DNA from: Haliscomenobacter sp040403615
GTDB taxonomy: Bacteria > Bacteroidota > Bacteroidia > Chitinophagales > Saprospiraceae
Assembly (NCBI RefSeq): GCF_040403615.1
Contig: NZ_JBBAKG010000023.1
Coordinates: 13,213 to 77,212, forward strand
Direction: 5' to 3'
Length of the DNA stretch: 64,000 nucleotides
Both the position numbers and the translations under genes were made by a program. Of this stretch, positions 42,353-50,988 are shown piece by piece. Under the pieces are notes generated by a model that worked only from the letters and a program-made list of their open reading frames with translations, did no database searches and was not told the origin of the DNA. Every line of letters begins with the position of its first letter. The stretch's first letter is position 1.

Positions 42353-43702
42353 ATGTTGAAAGGTTTTCAGGAATATTTAACCAGGTTGGTTGGGGATTTG
42401 CCCAGCAATTATCGGTTCTTGCTTGCGGTGAGTGGAGGAAAGGATTCTGTCGTATTGAGCGATTTATTTTATTGTTCAGGAATACCCTTTGCGATGGCAC
42501 ACGTCAATTTTCAATTGCGTGGGATCGATTCTGATGGGGATGAGACCTTTGTAAGGGCATTTGCAAGACGCTGCGAAGTCGAGAGTTTTTGTACCGCCCT
42601 GGATACAAAAGCTTACGCGACAGCGCATCAATTGTCTACCCAAATGGCGGCCCGAACCTTCCGATATACCTGGCTGGAACAAATCAGGGCCGAGCATGGA
42701 TTTGACTACATCGTCACGGCTCATCACCTCAATGATACTGTTGAGACCATCTTGTACAATCTGGCCAAAGGCAGCGGCATTAAAGGCATTCTGGGCATTC
42801 CGGCTATCAATGGCTACGTGATTCGCCCCATGTTGTTTGCTACCCGCCAAACGATTGATGGCTACTATCTAAAAGCGGAATTGGTGCACCGGGAAGATTC
42901 CAGCAATGCCCAGGTGGGGTATGCCCGCAATTGGATCCGCTATGAAGTGGTACCTGCGCTGCAAAAATTGAATCCTTCCCTGGAATTGACGATCAACCGC
43001 AATTTGGTGTACTGGCAGCAAATGAATGCCTGGTTTGAACTGGAAGCTGCCAGGATTCGTGCCGAAATCTGGCAAACCCGAGAGCAAAGGCATGTTGTTT
43101 CTCTTGATTCTATCCGCAAGCACCCAGCACTATTGACCTTGTTGTTTCATTGGTTGCAGCCTTTTGGGTATGTTGCTGATCAGGTTGCTGATCTTTGTGA
43201 GGCAGTATTGGAGCAAAAGCAAGGCAAGCTTTTTTTTAGTAAAACCCACCAGGCACTTCTTCACCAAGGCACTTTGATCATTGAGCTTCAAACGCCCCGG
43301 GATGATACGGTTATGATTTGGCCAGCAGGTCAGTCAAGCCTGTCGCTGGACGGACATAAAATAATTTTTTCTACCCATGCTGAAAGCCCTCAGATTCTGC
43401 CCAATCAACCCGATATTGCCTGGCTAGATGCTGATGCTTTGCAATTCCCTTTGCAGCTGCGCCACTGGCATGCTGGCGACTACTTTTACCCCCTTGGAAT
43501 GGCTGGAAAGCCTAAGAAAGTGCAGGATTATTTCACCGATGAAAAGATCGACCGCTTCGCCAAAGACCGCATTTGGTTGCTCATAAATGGCAACGGAATG
43601 ATCATTTGGGTAGTGGGTTTTCGCATCGATGATCGCTTCAAAATCCAGGAAAACACCACCCGTTTTGCCTTGTTGCAGGTTTACTCCTTGATGCATTTCT
43701 GA
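42353..43702 (+). CDS. tilS: tRNA(Ile)-lysidine synthase
   Basis: A 449-residue ATP-dependent enzyme that converts the wobble cytidine of tRNA-Ile(CAU) to lysidine. 'FLLAVSGGKDSVVLSDLFY' puts the PP-loop SGGxDS at 27-32. 'HHLNDTVETILYNLAKGSGI' near 122 and 'LAKGSGIKGILGIP' are also conserved, and the C-terminal substrate-binding part is present ('LRHWHAGDYFYPLGMAGKPK', 'KVQDYFTDEKI'). Essential in most bacteria. It is divergent from the photolyase gene. Confidence 0.95.
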   Translation: MLKGFQEYLTRLVGDLPSNYRFLLAVSGGKDSVVLSDLFYCSGIPFAMAHVNFQLRGIDSDGDETFVRAFARRCEVESFCTALDTKAYATAHQLSTQMAARTFRYTWLEQIRAEHGFDYIVTAHHLNDTVETILYNLAKGSGIKGILGIPAINGYVIRPMLFATRQTIDGYYLKAELVHREDSSNAQVGYARNWIRYEVVPALQKLNPSLELTINRNLVYWQQMNAWFELEAARIRAEIWQTREQRHVVSLDSIRKHPALLTLLFHWLQPFGYVADQVADLCEAVLEQKQGKLFFSKTHQALLHQGTLIIELQTPRDDTVMIWPAGQSSLSLDGHKIIFSTHAESPQILPNQPDIAWLDADALQFPLQLRHWHAGDYFYPLGMAGKPKKVQDYFTDEKIDRFAKDRIWLLINGNGMIIWVVGFRIDDRFKIQENTTRFALLQVYSLMHF

Positions 43703-43713
43703 TCAGAATAGCC

Positions 43714-43721
43714 TATTTTTG
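43714..43721 (+). promoter_or_regulatory. Putative -7 box for the Omp28/T9SS gene
   Basis: TATTTTTG fits TAnnTTTG. A TTG lies 23 bp upstream, slightly longer than the usual spacing. It is 37 bp before the ATG at 43751. Confidence 0.45.
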
Positions 43722-43750
43722 GAGAGTAATTAAAAATTAACCTACCGATT

Positions 43751-44821
43751 ATGAGACAGCTCATCTACTTATTTTGCTTTTTGGGACTTGCAACTGCGGT
43801 CACTGCTCAGACTCAAAACATTGTAGTTCCCAAAACCCAGCGTGGGGTAGTAACCAAACTCGCTGCTACCTGGTGTCCATTTTGTGGGGGGCAAGCATGG
43901 GAAACTTACAAAAAAATGGTGAGTGATCTGAGCCCCAAATCATTGGTTATGGTGGTACATCGCAGCGCCTCAAGTCGTTTGTATAGCGCTACCGCCGAAA
44001 AAATCCTGGGTGGATATGATCCGGTTTTCTACCAACCCTATTTCTTTTTTAATACCAAGGTGGTGGGTGAAGGTGACGCTGCGACGGGTACCGAAATGAA
44101 AAAACAGGTAGACAATGCATCAGCGCTTGCTAATCCCACTGCACAAACAGGACTACAGGTACGTTACAATGCCTCTAATCGCGAGCTGGAAGTGATGGCG
44201 AAAACCGAGTTTTTCAAAACCGCATCTGGTGAATTTTCCACAGGGATCTATCTCATCGAAAAATCGGTAATCGCAGCACAGGCCAACCGCACCAATGCCG
44301 AAAATCACCTCAACGTACTGCGTACGCATTTTGGAACCAATGAATTTGGTTTTGAAATTGGCCAGGGCACAATGATGAGCGGTTTTTTTAAAGTAACCTC
44401 CACCAAGCTTACTTTGCCCAGCACCATCAAACTCGAAAACACCATTGTTGCCAGCATCATTTGGCAAAAAGACGGCAACGTTTATTCGATGGTCAATTCC
44501 AACTGGATTGATGTGGCCGGATCTTTGACTACGGTGAGCATACAGGAAGATCAGGAATTGAAAGCTGGTTTTACAATTTTGCCCAACATCATTTTAGATA
44601 AAGGTTTGCTGGAATTCAACTTGCCCAAATCGGGTCAACAGGTTTCGGTACAGGCGTACAATTTGCAGGGGCAATTGGTATCGACGCTGTATCAAGGCAA
44701 TTTGCCTGCGGGCAATCACCAGTTTCCAATAAATCGCGCACAACTTACCAGTAAAGGACTTTACTTTGTCCGCTTGCTGGTTGATGGTCAGTTTGCTACT
44801 CGCAAAGTGATCGCAGAATAA
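43751..44821 (+). CDS. Secreted Omp28-like thioredoxin-fold protein with T9SS sorting domain
   Basis: A 356-residue secreted protein. A signal peptide ends 'ATAVTAQ' (residue 20). 'KLAATWCPFCGGQAWETYKK' (C42 and C45) is a thioredoxin-like CPFC site of the Omp28-related family. The C-terminal 80 residues ('FNLPKSGQQVSVQAYNLQGQ' to 'YFVRLLVDGQFATRKVIAE') are a type A sorting domain used by the type IX secretion system, so the product is likely exported across the outer membrane or held at the cell surface. Substrate is unknown. A strong hairpin follows the gene. Confidence 0.88.
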   Translation: MRQLIYLFCFLGLATAVTAQTQNIVVPKTQRGVVTKLAATWCPFCGGQAWETYKKMVSDLSPKSLVMVVHRSASSRLYSATAEKILGGYDPVFYQPYFFFNTKVVGEGDAATGTEMKKQVDNASALANPTAQTGLQVRYNASNRELEVMAKTEFFKTASGEFSTGIYLIEKSVIAAQANRTNAENHLNVLRTHFGTNEFGFEIGQGTMMSGFFKVTSTKLTLPSTIKLENTIVASIIWQKDGNVYSMVNSNWIDVAGSLTTVSIQEDQELKAGFTILPNIILDKGLLEFNLPKSGQQVSVQAYNLQGQLVSTLYQGNLPAGNHQFPINRAQLTSKGLYFVRLLVDGQFATRKVIAE

Positions 44822-44833
44822 TCGTATCTTGGG

Positions 44834-44870
44834 ATCCCAGATGTGTTTCAAACCTGAAAACATCTGGGAT
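44834..44870. terminator. Hairpin terminator after the Omp28/T9SS gene
   Basis: ATCCCAGATGT (44834-44844) pairs perfectly with ACATCTGGGAT (44860-44870), and the inner GTTTCA/TGAAA adds stem. It follows the stop codon by about 12 bp. Confidence 0.7.
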
Positions 44871-44884
44871 TCAAATCGGAATGA

Positions 44885-45319
44885 ATGTTGAATTTTTTAT
44901 CCTTCGTGGATGCGCTGCAAATCAAAACTCAGGATCAAAAGCGCTTTATTTTTGATCCTATCCGCAAAAAATGGCTGGTTTTGCAACCAGAGGAATTTGT
45001 TCGGCAATTGATGGTGCAGTACCTGCTCCAGGAAAAAGGCTACAACCGCAATCGCATCGCCATTGAAAGGGGAATTAAAGTAAATGGCCTCGCCAAACGC
45101 TGCGATATCCTGGTTTTTGACCAAGACTTACAACCTTATATTCTAATTGAATGCAAAGCCCCCGAAATTTCCCTCAGCGCCGATGTTTTTCACCAAATGG
45201 CCGTTTACAACATGCAATTGCATGTCCCTTACCTGATGATGAGCAATGGAACCTCATCTTACATTGGCAAAATTGATGTCGAAAATCAACAATATACTCT
45301 TCTGGAAGACTTGCCATAA
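44885..45319 (+). CDS. Type I restriction R-protein N-terminal-like domain protein (HSDR_N_2)
   Basis: A 144-residue single-domain protein. 'RCDILVFDQDLQPYILIECK' matches the PD-(D/E)XK core of the HsdR N-terminal family (D of 'RCDILVF' and E-x-K of 'IECKAP'), near residues 77-100. 'IFDPIRKKWLVLQPEEFVRQ' near the start is typical of the single-domain Bacteroidota forms. No methylase or specificity subunit is near, so this is not a restriction system as such; the function is unknown. It is followed by the family B palindrome. Confidence 0.8.
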   Translation: MLNFLSFVDALQIKTQDQKRFIFDPIRKKWLVLQPEEFVRQLMVQYLLQEKGYNRNRIAIERGIKVNGLAKRCDILVFDQDLQPYILIECKAPEISLSADVFHQMAVYNMQLHVPYLMMSNGTSSYIGKIDVENQQYTLLEDLP

Positions 45320-45349
45320 CGCCCTTCACTGCATACCTTTGCTCCATTG

Positions 45350-45473
45350 TAGTGGGGCAAAAATAAGTGTTCATTTTTCTTGAGCCATAAGATTCGATAA
45401 GACACTTGAAATGAACCGTTTTCTTATCGAATCCTATGGCAAAATGAACACTTATTTTTTTATCGCCCCTTAA
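45350..45473. repeat. Family B palindromic element, full-length copy
   Basis: Long imperfect inverted arms, left from TAGTGGGGCAAAAATAAGTG and right ending AATGAACACTTATTTTTTTA and CGCCCCTTAA. An inner perfect stem GATTCGATAAGA / TCTTATCGAATC (45391-45402 and 45422-45433) closes the loop. The loop 45403-45420, CACTTGAAATGAACCGTT, is the exact reverse complement of the centre of the family A element at 21012-21029. A short derivative lies at 34005-34048. Confidence 0.8.
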
Positions 45474-45503
45474 TTATCATTGGCGAAAACAAGCCTAACC
45501 AAA

Positions 45504-46463
45504 ATGACCAAAGAAACCATCCTGATTACCGGTGCCGGTGGACAGATCGGCTCGGTATTGTCTACAACGCTTCGACAAGCCTACGGGGCGAATGCGGTAT
45601 TGGCCACCGACATCCGTAGTGCCGAACTTGGCGAAGGCCCATTTGAGTTGCTCGATGTACTCAATGGCAATCGGCTGCACGAGTTGGTAAAACGCTACCG
45701 GGTTACGCAAATTTACCACCTGGCGGCCATCTTGTCGGCACGCGGAGAACAGAACCCCAAAATCGCTTGGGACATCAACATGAACAGCCTGTTCAATGTG
45801 TTGGATGTGGCGAAAGAGCACCAATTGAAAGTCTTTTTCCCTAGTTCCATCGCGGCTTTCGGGCCCAATACGCCCAAACAGAATACGCCACAGGATACCA
45901 TCACCCAGCCCAGTACGGTGTATGGAATCAGCAAAGCTGCTGGTGAAAACTGGTGCCAATACTACCACCTCAAATACGGCCTCGATGTGCGCTCGGTGCG
46001 TTTCCCCGGGATCATTGGATATCAATCTCTTCCCGGTGGCGGCACTACAGATTACGCCGTAGACATTTACCACAAAGCGGCATTGGGTGACAGCTTTACT
46101 TGCTTCCTGGAGCCGGATACCCGCCTGCCCATGCTTTATATGGATGATGCCATTCAGGGCGTGCTGCAATTGATGAATGCACCTGCGGAAACCCTCACGG
46201 TGCGCACCAGTTACAATTTGGCGGGAATTTCCTTCACGCCTGCTGAAATTGCTGGGGAGATCCAGCAGCATGTACCTGGTTTTAGCATCAATTATCAACC
46301 TGATTTCCGTCAGGTCATCGCCGATTCCTGGCCACAAAGCATCGATGATCAAATTGCCCGGAGGGACTGGGAATGGAAACCCAAGTTTGATTTGTCTTTG
46401 ATGACCCAGGACATGCTCAGTCATTTGCAAGAAATGTATTTGGCGGAAATGCTGAAACATTGA
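45504..46463 (+). CDS. tdh: L-threonine 3-dehydrogenase, short-chain (GalE-like) type
   Basis: A 319-residue NAD-dependent extended short-chain dehydrogenase that oxidises L-threonine to 2-amino-3-ketobutyrate. 'ILITGAGGQIGS' gives the Rossmann motif at 6-17, 'FFPSSIAAFGPNTPKQNTPQ' near 111 and 'YGISKAAGENWCQYY' hold the catalytic Ser, Tyr140 and Lys144, and 'GGGTTDYAVDIYHKA' near 178 is typical of the Bacteroidota TDH group. A TTG at 45480 would extend the frame by 8 residues; ATG at 45504 is chosen. It is followed 49 bp later by kbl, its pathway partner. Confidence 0.93.
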   Translation: MTKETILITGAGGQIGSVLSTTLRQAYGANAVLATDIRSAELGEGPFELLDVLNGNRLHELVKRYRVTQIYHLAAILSARGEQNPKIAWDINMNSLFNVLDVAKEHQLKVFFPSSIAAFGPNTPKQNTPQDTITQPSTVYGISKAAGENWCQYYHLKYGLDVRSVRFPGIIGYQSLPGGGTTDYAVDIYHKAALGDSFTCFLEPDTRLPMLYMDDAIQGVLQLMNAPAETLTVRTSYNLAGISFTPAEIAGEIQQHVPGFSINYQPDFRQVIADSWPQSIDDQIARRDWEWKPKFDLSLMTQDMLSHLQEMYLAEMLKH

Positions 46464-46512
46464 GCCTCATTTTGCCGTTTCAATCTTTTCTTGTCTACTT
46501 TAAAGCCATCAC

Positions 46513-47700
46513 ATGTACACCATTAAAAACGCCTTAGAACAAGAACTGCAAGACCTGCGCGAAGCTGGTCTATTCAAATCCGAACGCATCATTGCAAGCC
46601 CTCAAGGCGCAGAAATTGCGCTGGCCAGTGGTAAAGAAGTAATGAATTTTTGTGCCAACAATTACCTGGGTTTGTCGGCTCATCCTGCAGTGATTGAAGC
46701 CGCCAAGGAAGCCATTGAGACCCATGGTTTTGGGATGTCTTCGGTGCGCTTCATTTGTGGTACTCAAGACATTCACAAAACATTGGAAGAAAAAATTTCG
46801 GACTTCCTGGGCTTGGAAGATACCATCTTATACGCTGCCGCTTTTGATGCCAACGGTGGGTTGTTCGAGCCGTTGTTGGGTGCAGAAGACGCCATCATTT
46901 CAGACGAACTGAACCATGCTTCTATCATCGATGGCATTCGTTTGTGCAAAGCGCAACGCCATCGTTACAAGCACAACGACCTGGCTGACCTGGAAGCAAA
47001 ATTGCAGGATTGCGCTGGCGCACGTCGCATTTTAATCTGCACCGATGGCTGTTTTTCTATGGATGGCACGATTGCTCAATTGGACAAAATCTGTGATTTG
47101 GCAGAGCAACACAACGCCATGGTCATGATTGATGAATGCCACGCTACCGGATTCCTGGGCAAAACGGGCCGGGGTACCCACGAATTCCGCAACGTGATGG
47201 GGCGGGTCGACATCATAACGGGCACTTTGGGCAAGGCCCTTGGCGGGGCATCCGGAGGTTTTACCTCGGCCAAAAAAGAAATCGTGGAGGTATTGCGGCA
47301 ACGTTCCCGGCCTTACTTGTTTTCAAATACGCTAGCGCCATCCATTGTGGGTGCATCCATCAAAGTACTGGAGTTGCTGAGCGAGACGACGACTTTAAGG
47401 GATAAACTGGAGATCAATACCCAGTTTTTCCGCTCTGCCATGACTGCTGCGGGATTTGACATCTTGCCTGGCGAGCACCCCATTGTACCGATCATGCTGT
47501 ACGACGCCAAATTGGCACAACAATTTGCGGCCCGTCTTCTGGAAGAAGGTATTTATGTGATCGGCTTTTTCTTTCCGGTGGTTCCACAAGGCAAAGCCCG
47601 CATTCGGGTGCAACTTTCTGCTGCTCATGAGATTGAGCACCTGGAAAAAGCAGTCGCGGCCTTCACGAGTGTGGGATATGAATTGGGGGTGCTGAAGTAG
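46513..47700 (+). CDS. kbl: Glycine C-acetyltransferase (2-amino-3-ketobutyrate CoA ligase)
   Basis: A 395-residue PLP enzyme that cleaves 2-amino-3-ketobutyrate with CoA into glycine and acetyl-CoA. 'NNYLGLSAHPAVIEAAKEAI' near 49, 'GMSSVRFICGTQDIHKTLE' near 74, 'DECHATGFLGKTGRGT' near 208 and 'GTLGKALGGASGGF', which holds the PLP lysine, are all present. With tdh just upstream, this makes a complete two-step threonine-to-glycine route. The gene ends in a family C palindrome. Confidence 0.95.
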   Translation: MYTIKNALEQELQDLREAGLFKSERIIASPQGAEIALASGKEVMNFCANNYLGLSAHPAVIEAAKEAIETHGFGMSSVRFICGTQDIHKTLEEKISDFLGLEDTILYAAAFDANGGLFEPLLGAEDAIISDELNHASIIDGIRLCKAQRHRYKHNDLADLEAKLQDCAGARRILICTDGCFSMDGTIAQLDKICDLAEQHNAMVMIDECHATGFLGKTGRGTHEFRNVMGRVDIITGTLGKALGGASGGFTSAKKEIVEVLRQRSRPYLFSNTLAPSIVGASIKVLELLSETTTLRDKLEINTQFFRSAMTAAGFDILPGEHPIVPIMLYDAKLAQQFAARLLEEGIYVIGFFFPVVPQGKARIRVQLSAAHEIEHLEKAVAAFTSVGYELGVLK

Positions 47701-47705
47701 TGGAA

Positions 47706-47824
47706 AGCTTCGCTGCTTTTTTAATTCCACCACCTAAGACACCGGAGACTCACCTGAGTCAAAATATACCTATCTTAGGTGAAAACTTAGGTGTCTTAGG
47801 TGGTGGAATAAAAGCAGCGGAGCT
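47706..47824. repeat. Family C palindromic element, second copy
   Basis: Left arm 47706-47743 (AGCTTCGCTGCTTTTTTAAT, then TCCACCACCTAAGACACC) and right arm 47790-47824 (GGTGTCTTAGGTGGTGGAAT, then AAAAGCAGCGGAGCT) pair closely. The motifs CCACCACCT and GCTTCGCTGCTTT and the spacer motif CACCTGAG recur in the element at 11571-11713. It separates the convergent kbl and kdsB genes and could also end both transcripts. Confidence 0.75.
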
Positions 47825-47842
47825 GCAAAAAACAAAGTCGAC

Positions 47843-48589
47843 CTACCACAAATCCCCCAACAACGCTTTTGCCTTCTCTAAATCCTCAGGAGTATCCACT
47901 CCAATGATGGCACGATCCGTGATGGCTACATGTATTGACTTGCCGTGGTAAAGCCACCGGAGCTGCTCCAGGGCTTCCAGTTTTTCCAAACCAGCAATGG
48001 GTAAGGGGGCGATTTCCAACAAAGTAGACCGCAAATAACCATATAAACCGATGTGCCGAAAATGACAAGCCTGCGCCAACCATTCTGCTTCTGGCAGGCC
48101 ACGCAAATAGGGGATAGGGCTACGGCTGAAATACAATGCCAGGTTTTGGGCATCAAATACCACCTTAACCGCATTGGGATTGAACAAATCGGAGGAATCA
48201 ACAATGGGCATTGCCAAGGTAGCAATTTCAGCCCGGCCACTGTGTAGGGGCTGTGCAACCCGATCGATTTGCTCGTAGGCCAGAAAAGGTTCATCCCCCT
48301 GGATGTTCAGCACCACCTCGTATTCAGGAAAGGCATGAGCTACTTCTGCACAGCGATCGGTTCCGCTTTGGTGATCGCTGCTGGTCATTTGGGCTTTTCC
48401 GCCAAAATCGAGTACATGATCGTAAATGCGCTGGTCGTCGGTTGCAATAATCACGGCATCCAAGGCAGGTGCGGCAACGACCCGTTCGTATACCCGTTGA
48501 ATCAGGGTTTTGCCATTTAAATCGGCCAGAGGCTTACCCGGAAAACGGGTGGATGCATAACGGGCAGGGATAATACCAAGAGTTTTCAT
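47843..48589 (-). CDS. kdsB: 3-deoxy-manno-octulosonate cytidylyltransferase (CMP-KDO synthetase)
   Basis: A 248-residue enzyme that activates KDO with CTP for lipid A-core synthesis. 'LGIIPARYASTRFPGKPLAD' at the start is the nucleotide-binding motif, 'VVLNIQGDEPFLAYEQID' near 93 holds the metal-binding Asp, 'YFSRSPIPYLRGL' near 150 and 'RHIGLYGYLRSTL' near 176 are also conserved. Its presence shows an LPS-bearing outer membrane. The ATG at 48589 is chosen over one 16 codons upstream because homologues start at 'MKTLGIIPAR'. Confidence 0.95.
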   Translation of the reverse strand: MKTLGIIPARYASTRFPGKPLADLNGKTLIQRVYERVVAAPALDAVIIATDDQRIYDHVLDFGGKAQMTSSDHQSGTDRCAEVAHAFPEYEVVLNIQGDEPFLAYEQIDRVAQPLHSGRAEIATLAMPIVDSSDLFNPNAVKVVFDAQNLALYFSRSPIPYLRGLPEAEWLAQACHFRHIGLYGYLRSTLLEIAPLPIAGLEKLEALEQLRWLYHGKSIHVAITDRAIIGVDTPEDLEKAKALLGDLW

Positions 48590-48665
48590 AAATTTGCCAA
48601 GGGTTAACAGCTTGTTTAGCCGACGAATTGGATACACCTATTAAACTCCAAACATACTGAAAACT

Positions 48666-49514
48666 ATGTGGAAATTGCTATTGCTATTCTTGCCCGGTTA
48701 TGTTTTTGCCACCGGAGACAGCCTGCGCTATTTGACTCCTCGCGACACAGTTACGATAACCATTGGAGCCAACGAAGAAAAGATCTTTGAACATCAGATT
48801 GAGAAAGGCCAGACCATCTTTTCGTTGGCCAAGTTTTATGGCTTGAGTATGGATGCCATTCGTTACCTCAATCCCAGCTTGAATTTTGATGCAGTGAGTC
48901 CGAATCAGCGCATCAAGGTGACCATTCCCAATCGAGCGATCATTCGTTACCGCGAAGCAAAATTCAACCCACGTTGGAATACGCCCGTCTACTACCGGGT
49001 AAAAAAAGGCGATAACCTGTTCAGATTGAGCAGTGTGTATTTTCGTATGCCCGAAGATACCATCAAAGCCAGGGCAAAACTGAAAGGTGGATCTTTGCAG
49101 CCAGGGCAACTGATTCAAATTGGCTGGATCAGCCCCTTGGGTATCCCCTCCGATTGGCAAACGCGTACTCCTCTGCCAGCCTCCTTGAAAAAGGTAGCTG
49201 ATCTCAAAGGGAAATTTGACCGGTATGGAGTAGGCAAAAAAAAGCAAGAGGTCAAAAATCAGGGAATTGCCGTCTGGCAAAAAGAAGCCCCCGCTGCCCG
49301 CAACTATTATGCCCTGCACGATAAAGCGCCTTTAAATTCAATCATCGAGATAAGCAACCCGGTGACCAAAAGAACCGTTTATGCAGAAGTGTTGGGTAAG
49401 ATTCCTGCTACCGCTTATTCTACCAACGTAGTGGCCATTCTTTCTCCCAATACGGCCAAGTTGCTTGGTGCAAAGGATGAACAGTTTTTTGTCAAAATCA
49501 AGTATTTTAAATAA
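48666..49514 (+). CDS. Exported LysM protein with RlpA-like/DPBB domain
   Basis: A 282-residue exported protein with a signal peptide ending 'GYVFATG' (about residue 17). The first LysM is at about 44-90 ('HQIEKGQTIFSLAKFYGLSM'), the second at 109-153 ('YRVKKGDNLFRLSSVYFRMP'), each expected to bind peptidoglycan. The C-terminal 80 residues ('GIAVWQKEAPAARNYYALHD', 'PLNSIIEISNPVTKRTVYAE') resemble a double-psi beta-barrel of the RlpA type. A cell-wall or septum-associated role is inferred. It is divergent from kdsB and precedes the cystathionine-beta-synthase-like gene by 47 bp. Confidence 0.82.
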   Translation: MWKLLLLFLPGYVFATGDSLRYLTPRDTVTITIGANEEKIFEHQIEKGQTIFSLAKFYGLSMDAIRYLNPSLNFDAVSPNQRIKVTIPNRAIIRYREAKFNPRWNTPVYYRVKKGDNLFRLSSVYFRMPEDTIKARAKLKGGSLQPGQLIQIGWISPLGIPSDWQTRTPLPASLKKVADLKGKFDRYGVGKKKQEVKNQGIAVWQKEAPAARNYYALHDKAPLNSIIEISNPVTKRTVYAEVLGKIPATAYSTNVVAILSPNTAKLLGAKDEQFFVKIKYFK

Positions 49515-49561
49515 CTCAATTCCAAACAACGCAGCAACCCAAAACCAAGAACATAAAAACC

Positions 49562-50920
49562 ATGGATTACCACAAAAACATCCTTTCCACCATCGGCAAC
49601 ACGCCCATGGTGCAACTCCATAAAGTCGTATCAGAAATACCCGCTTTGGTACTGATGAAGGTGGAGACCTTCAACCCCGGGCATTCCATCAAAGACCGCA
49701 TGGCGCTCAAAATGGTACTGGATGCAGAGGAGAGGGGAGACTTAAACCCCGGCGGCATCATCATCGAATGCACTTCGGGCAATACAGGCATGGGCTTGGC
49801 CATTGCAGCAGCAGTCAAAGGCTACAAATGCATTTTTACAACCACCGACAAGCAGTCCAAAGAAAAAATGGATCTGTTGCGTGCCTTGGGAGCTGAAGTG
49901 ATTGTGTGCCCAACCAACGTGGAATCTGATGATCCAAGGTCTTATTACTCGGTGGCTTCGCGTTTGAGTAAGGAAATTCCCAACTCTTATTGGTGCAATC
50001 AGTACGATAACCTGTCCAACCGACAGGCGCATTACGAGAGTACGGGGCCCGAAATCTGGCGGCAAACTGCGGGCAAAATCACCCACATGATCACCGGGGT
50101 AGGTACCGGAGGAACCATATCTGGCACCGGACGCTATTTGAAAGAGCAAAACCCCAACATAAAAATTTGGGGCATTGACACCTACGGTTCAGTGTTGAAA
50201 AAATACCACGAAACCCGCCAGTTTGATGAAAAGGAGATTTATCCCTACATCACCGAAGGCATTGGCGAGGACATCATTCCTAAAAACATCGATTTTGACA
50301 TCATCGATCACCTCGAAAAAGTGACCGATAAAGATGGCGCTTTGATGGCCCGCCGCTTGGCTCGAGAAGAAGGGATTATGTTGGGCTATTCGGCGGGTTC
50401 GGCCCTGGCTGGTCTGATTCAGCTGAAAGACAAATTGACCCCAGACGATGTTGTTGTTGTGGTTATTCACGACCATGGCAGTCGTTATGTAGGCAAGATT
50501 TACAACGACGACTGGATGCGGGAACGGGGATTTTTGGATACCGAATTGCGGGTGAAGGATATCATTGCCCGAAAACAAGACAAATCTTTTTATACGGTAC
50601 GCAAGACCGATACCATTCGCCAGGCTTTTGACTTGATGAAAAGCCATGACATATCTCAGGTTCCGGTGGTTGACAATGAAGCCATAGTCGGGTCACTGGC
50701 AGAAAATGTGGTGCTCAATTTCTTATTGGAAAACCCAATGCGGCACGCGGAACGCCTTGTAGGAGACATCATGTCCGAGGCGCTGCCAGTTGTGGATGAG
50801 TCTTTGCCTTTCAGCCAATTGCGCAATTACATCAGCAAACAAATTCCGGCGGTATTGGCCAAGGACAGAACTGGATCTTACCACATCATTACGCAGTACG
50901 ACATCATTCAAACGGTGTAA
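49562..50920 (+). CDS. Cystathionine beta-synthase-like PLP enzyme with CBS domain pair
   Basis: A 452-residue PLP enzyme of the cysteine synthase / cystathionine beta-synthase fold. The PLP lysine is in 'FNPGHSIKDRMALKMV' (K44), with 'TSGNTGMGLA' at 71-80 and 'GVGTGGTISGTGRYL' near 180. The last 115 residues are two CBS domains ('TIRQAFDLMKSHDISQVPVV', then 'VVDESLPFSQLRNYI'), which in related enzymes bind adenosyl compounds. It probably makes cystathionine from homocysteine and serine, but cysteine synthase activity cannot be excluded. It is closed by a two-way terminator. Confidence 0.9.
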   Translation: MDYHKNILSTIGNTPMVQLHKVVSEIPALVLMKVETFNPGHSIKDRMALKMVLDAEERGDLNPGGIIIECTSGNTGMGLAIAAAVKGYKCIFTTTDKQSKEKMDLLRALGAEVIVCPTNVESDDPRSYYSVASRLSKEIPNSYWCNQYDNLSNRQAHYESTGPEIWRQTAGKITHMITGVGTGGTISGTGRYLKEQNPNIKIWGIDTYGSVLKKYHETRQFDEKEIYPYITEGIGEDIIPKNIDFDIIDHLEKVTDKDGALMARRLAREEGIMLGYSAGSALAGLIQLKDKLTPDDVVVVVIHDHGSRYVGKIYNDDWMRERGFLDTELRVKDIIARKQDKSFYTVRKTDTIRQAFDLMKSHDISQVPVVDNEAIVGSLAENVVLNFLLENPMRHAERLVGDIMSEALPVVDESLPFSQLRNYISKQIPAVLAKDRTGSYHIITQYDIIQTV

Positions 50921-50935
50921 GTTTTAGATAAAAAC

Positions 50936-50976
50936 GAATCCTTGAACAATGTATTTTTTGCAACGTTCAAGGATTC
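50936..50976. terminator. Bidirectional terminator between the CBS-like and GH125 genes
   Basis: GAATCCTTGAAC (50936-50947) pairs perfectly with GTTCAAGGATTC (50965-50976), a 12-bp stem between convergent genes. Confidence 0.75.
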
Positions 50977-50988
50977 AAACAAAATTTA

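Noticed and set aside
44885..45319. Remnant of a type I restriction system
   Set aside because: The protein is a complete single-domain HSDR_N_2 form common in Bacteroidota, with no motor domain, hsdM or hsdS remnants nearby.
45480..45503. Longer tdh frame starting with TTG
   Set aside because: The extra eight residues precede the normal start of this dehydrogenase family; ATG at 45504 directly precedes the Rossmann strand.
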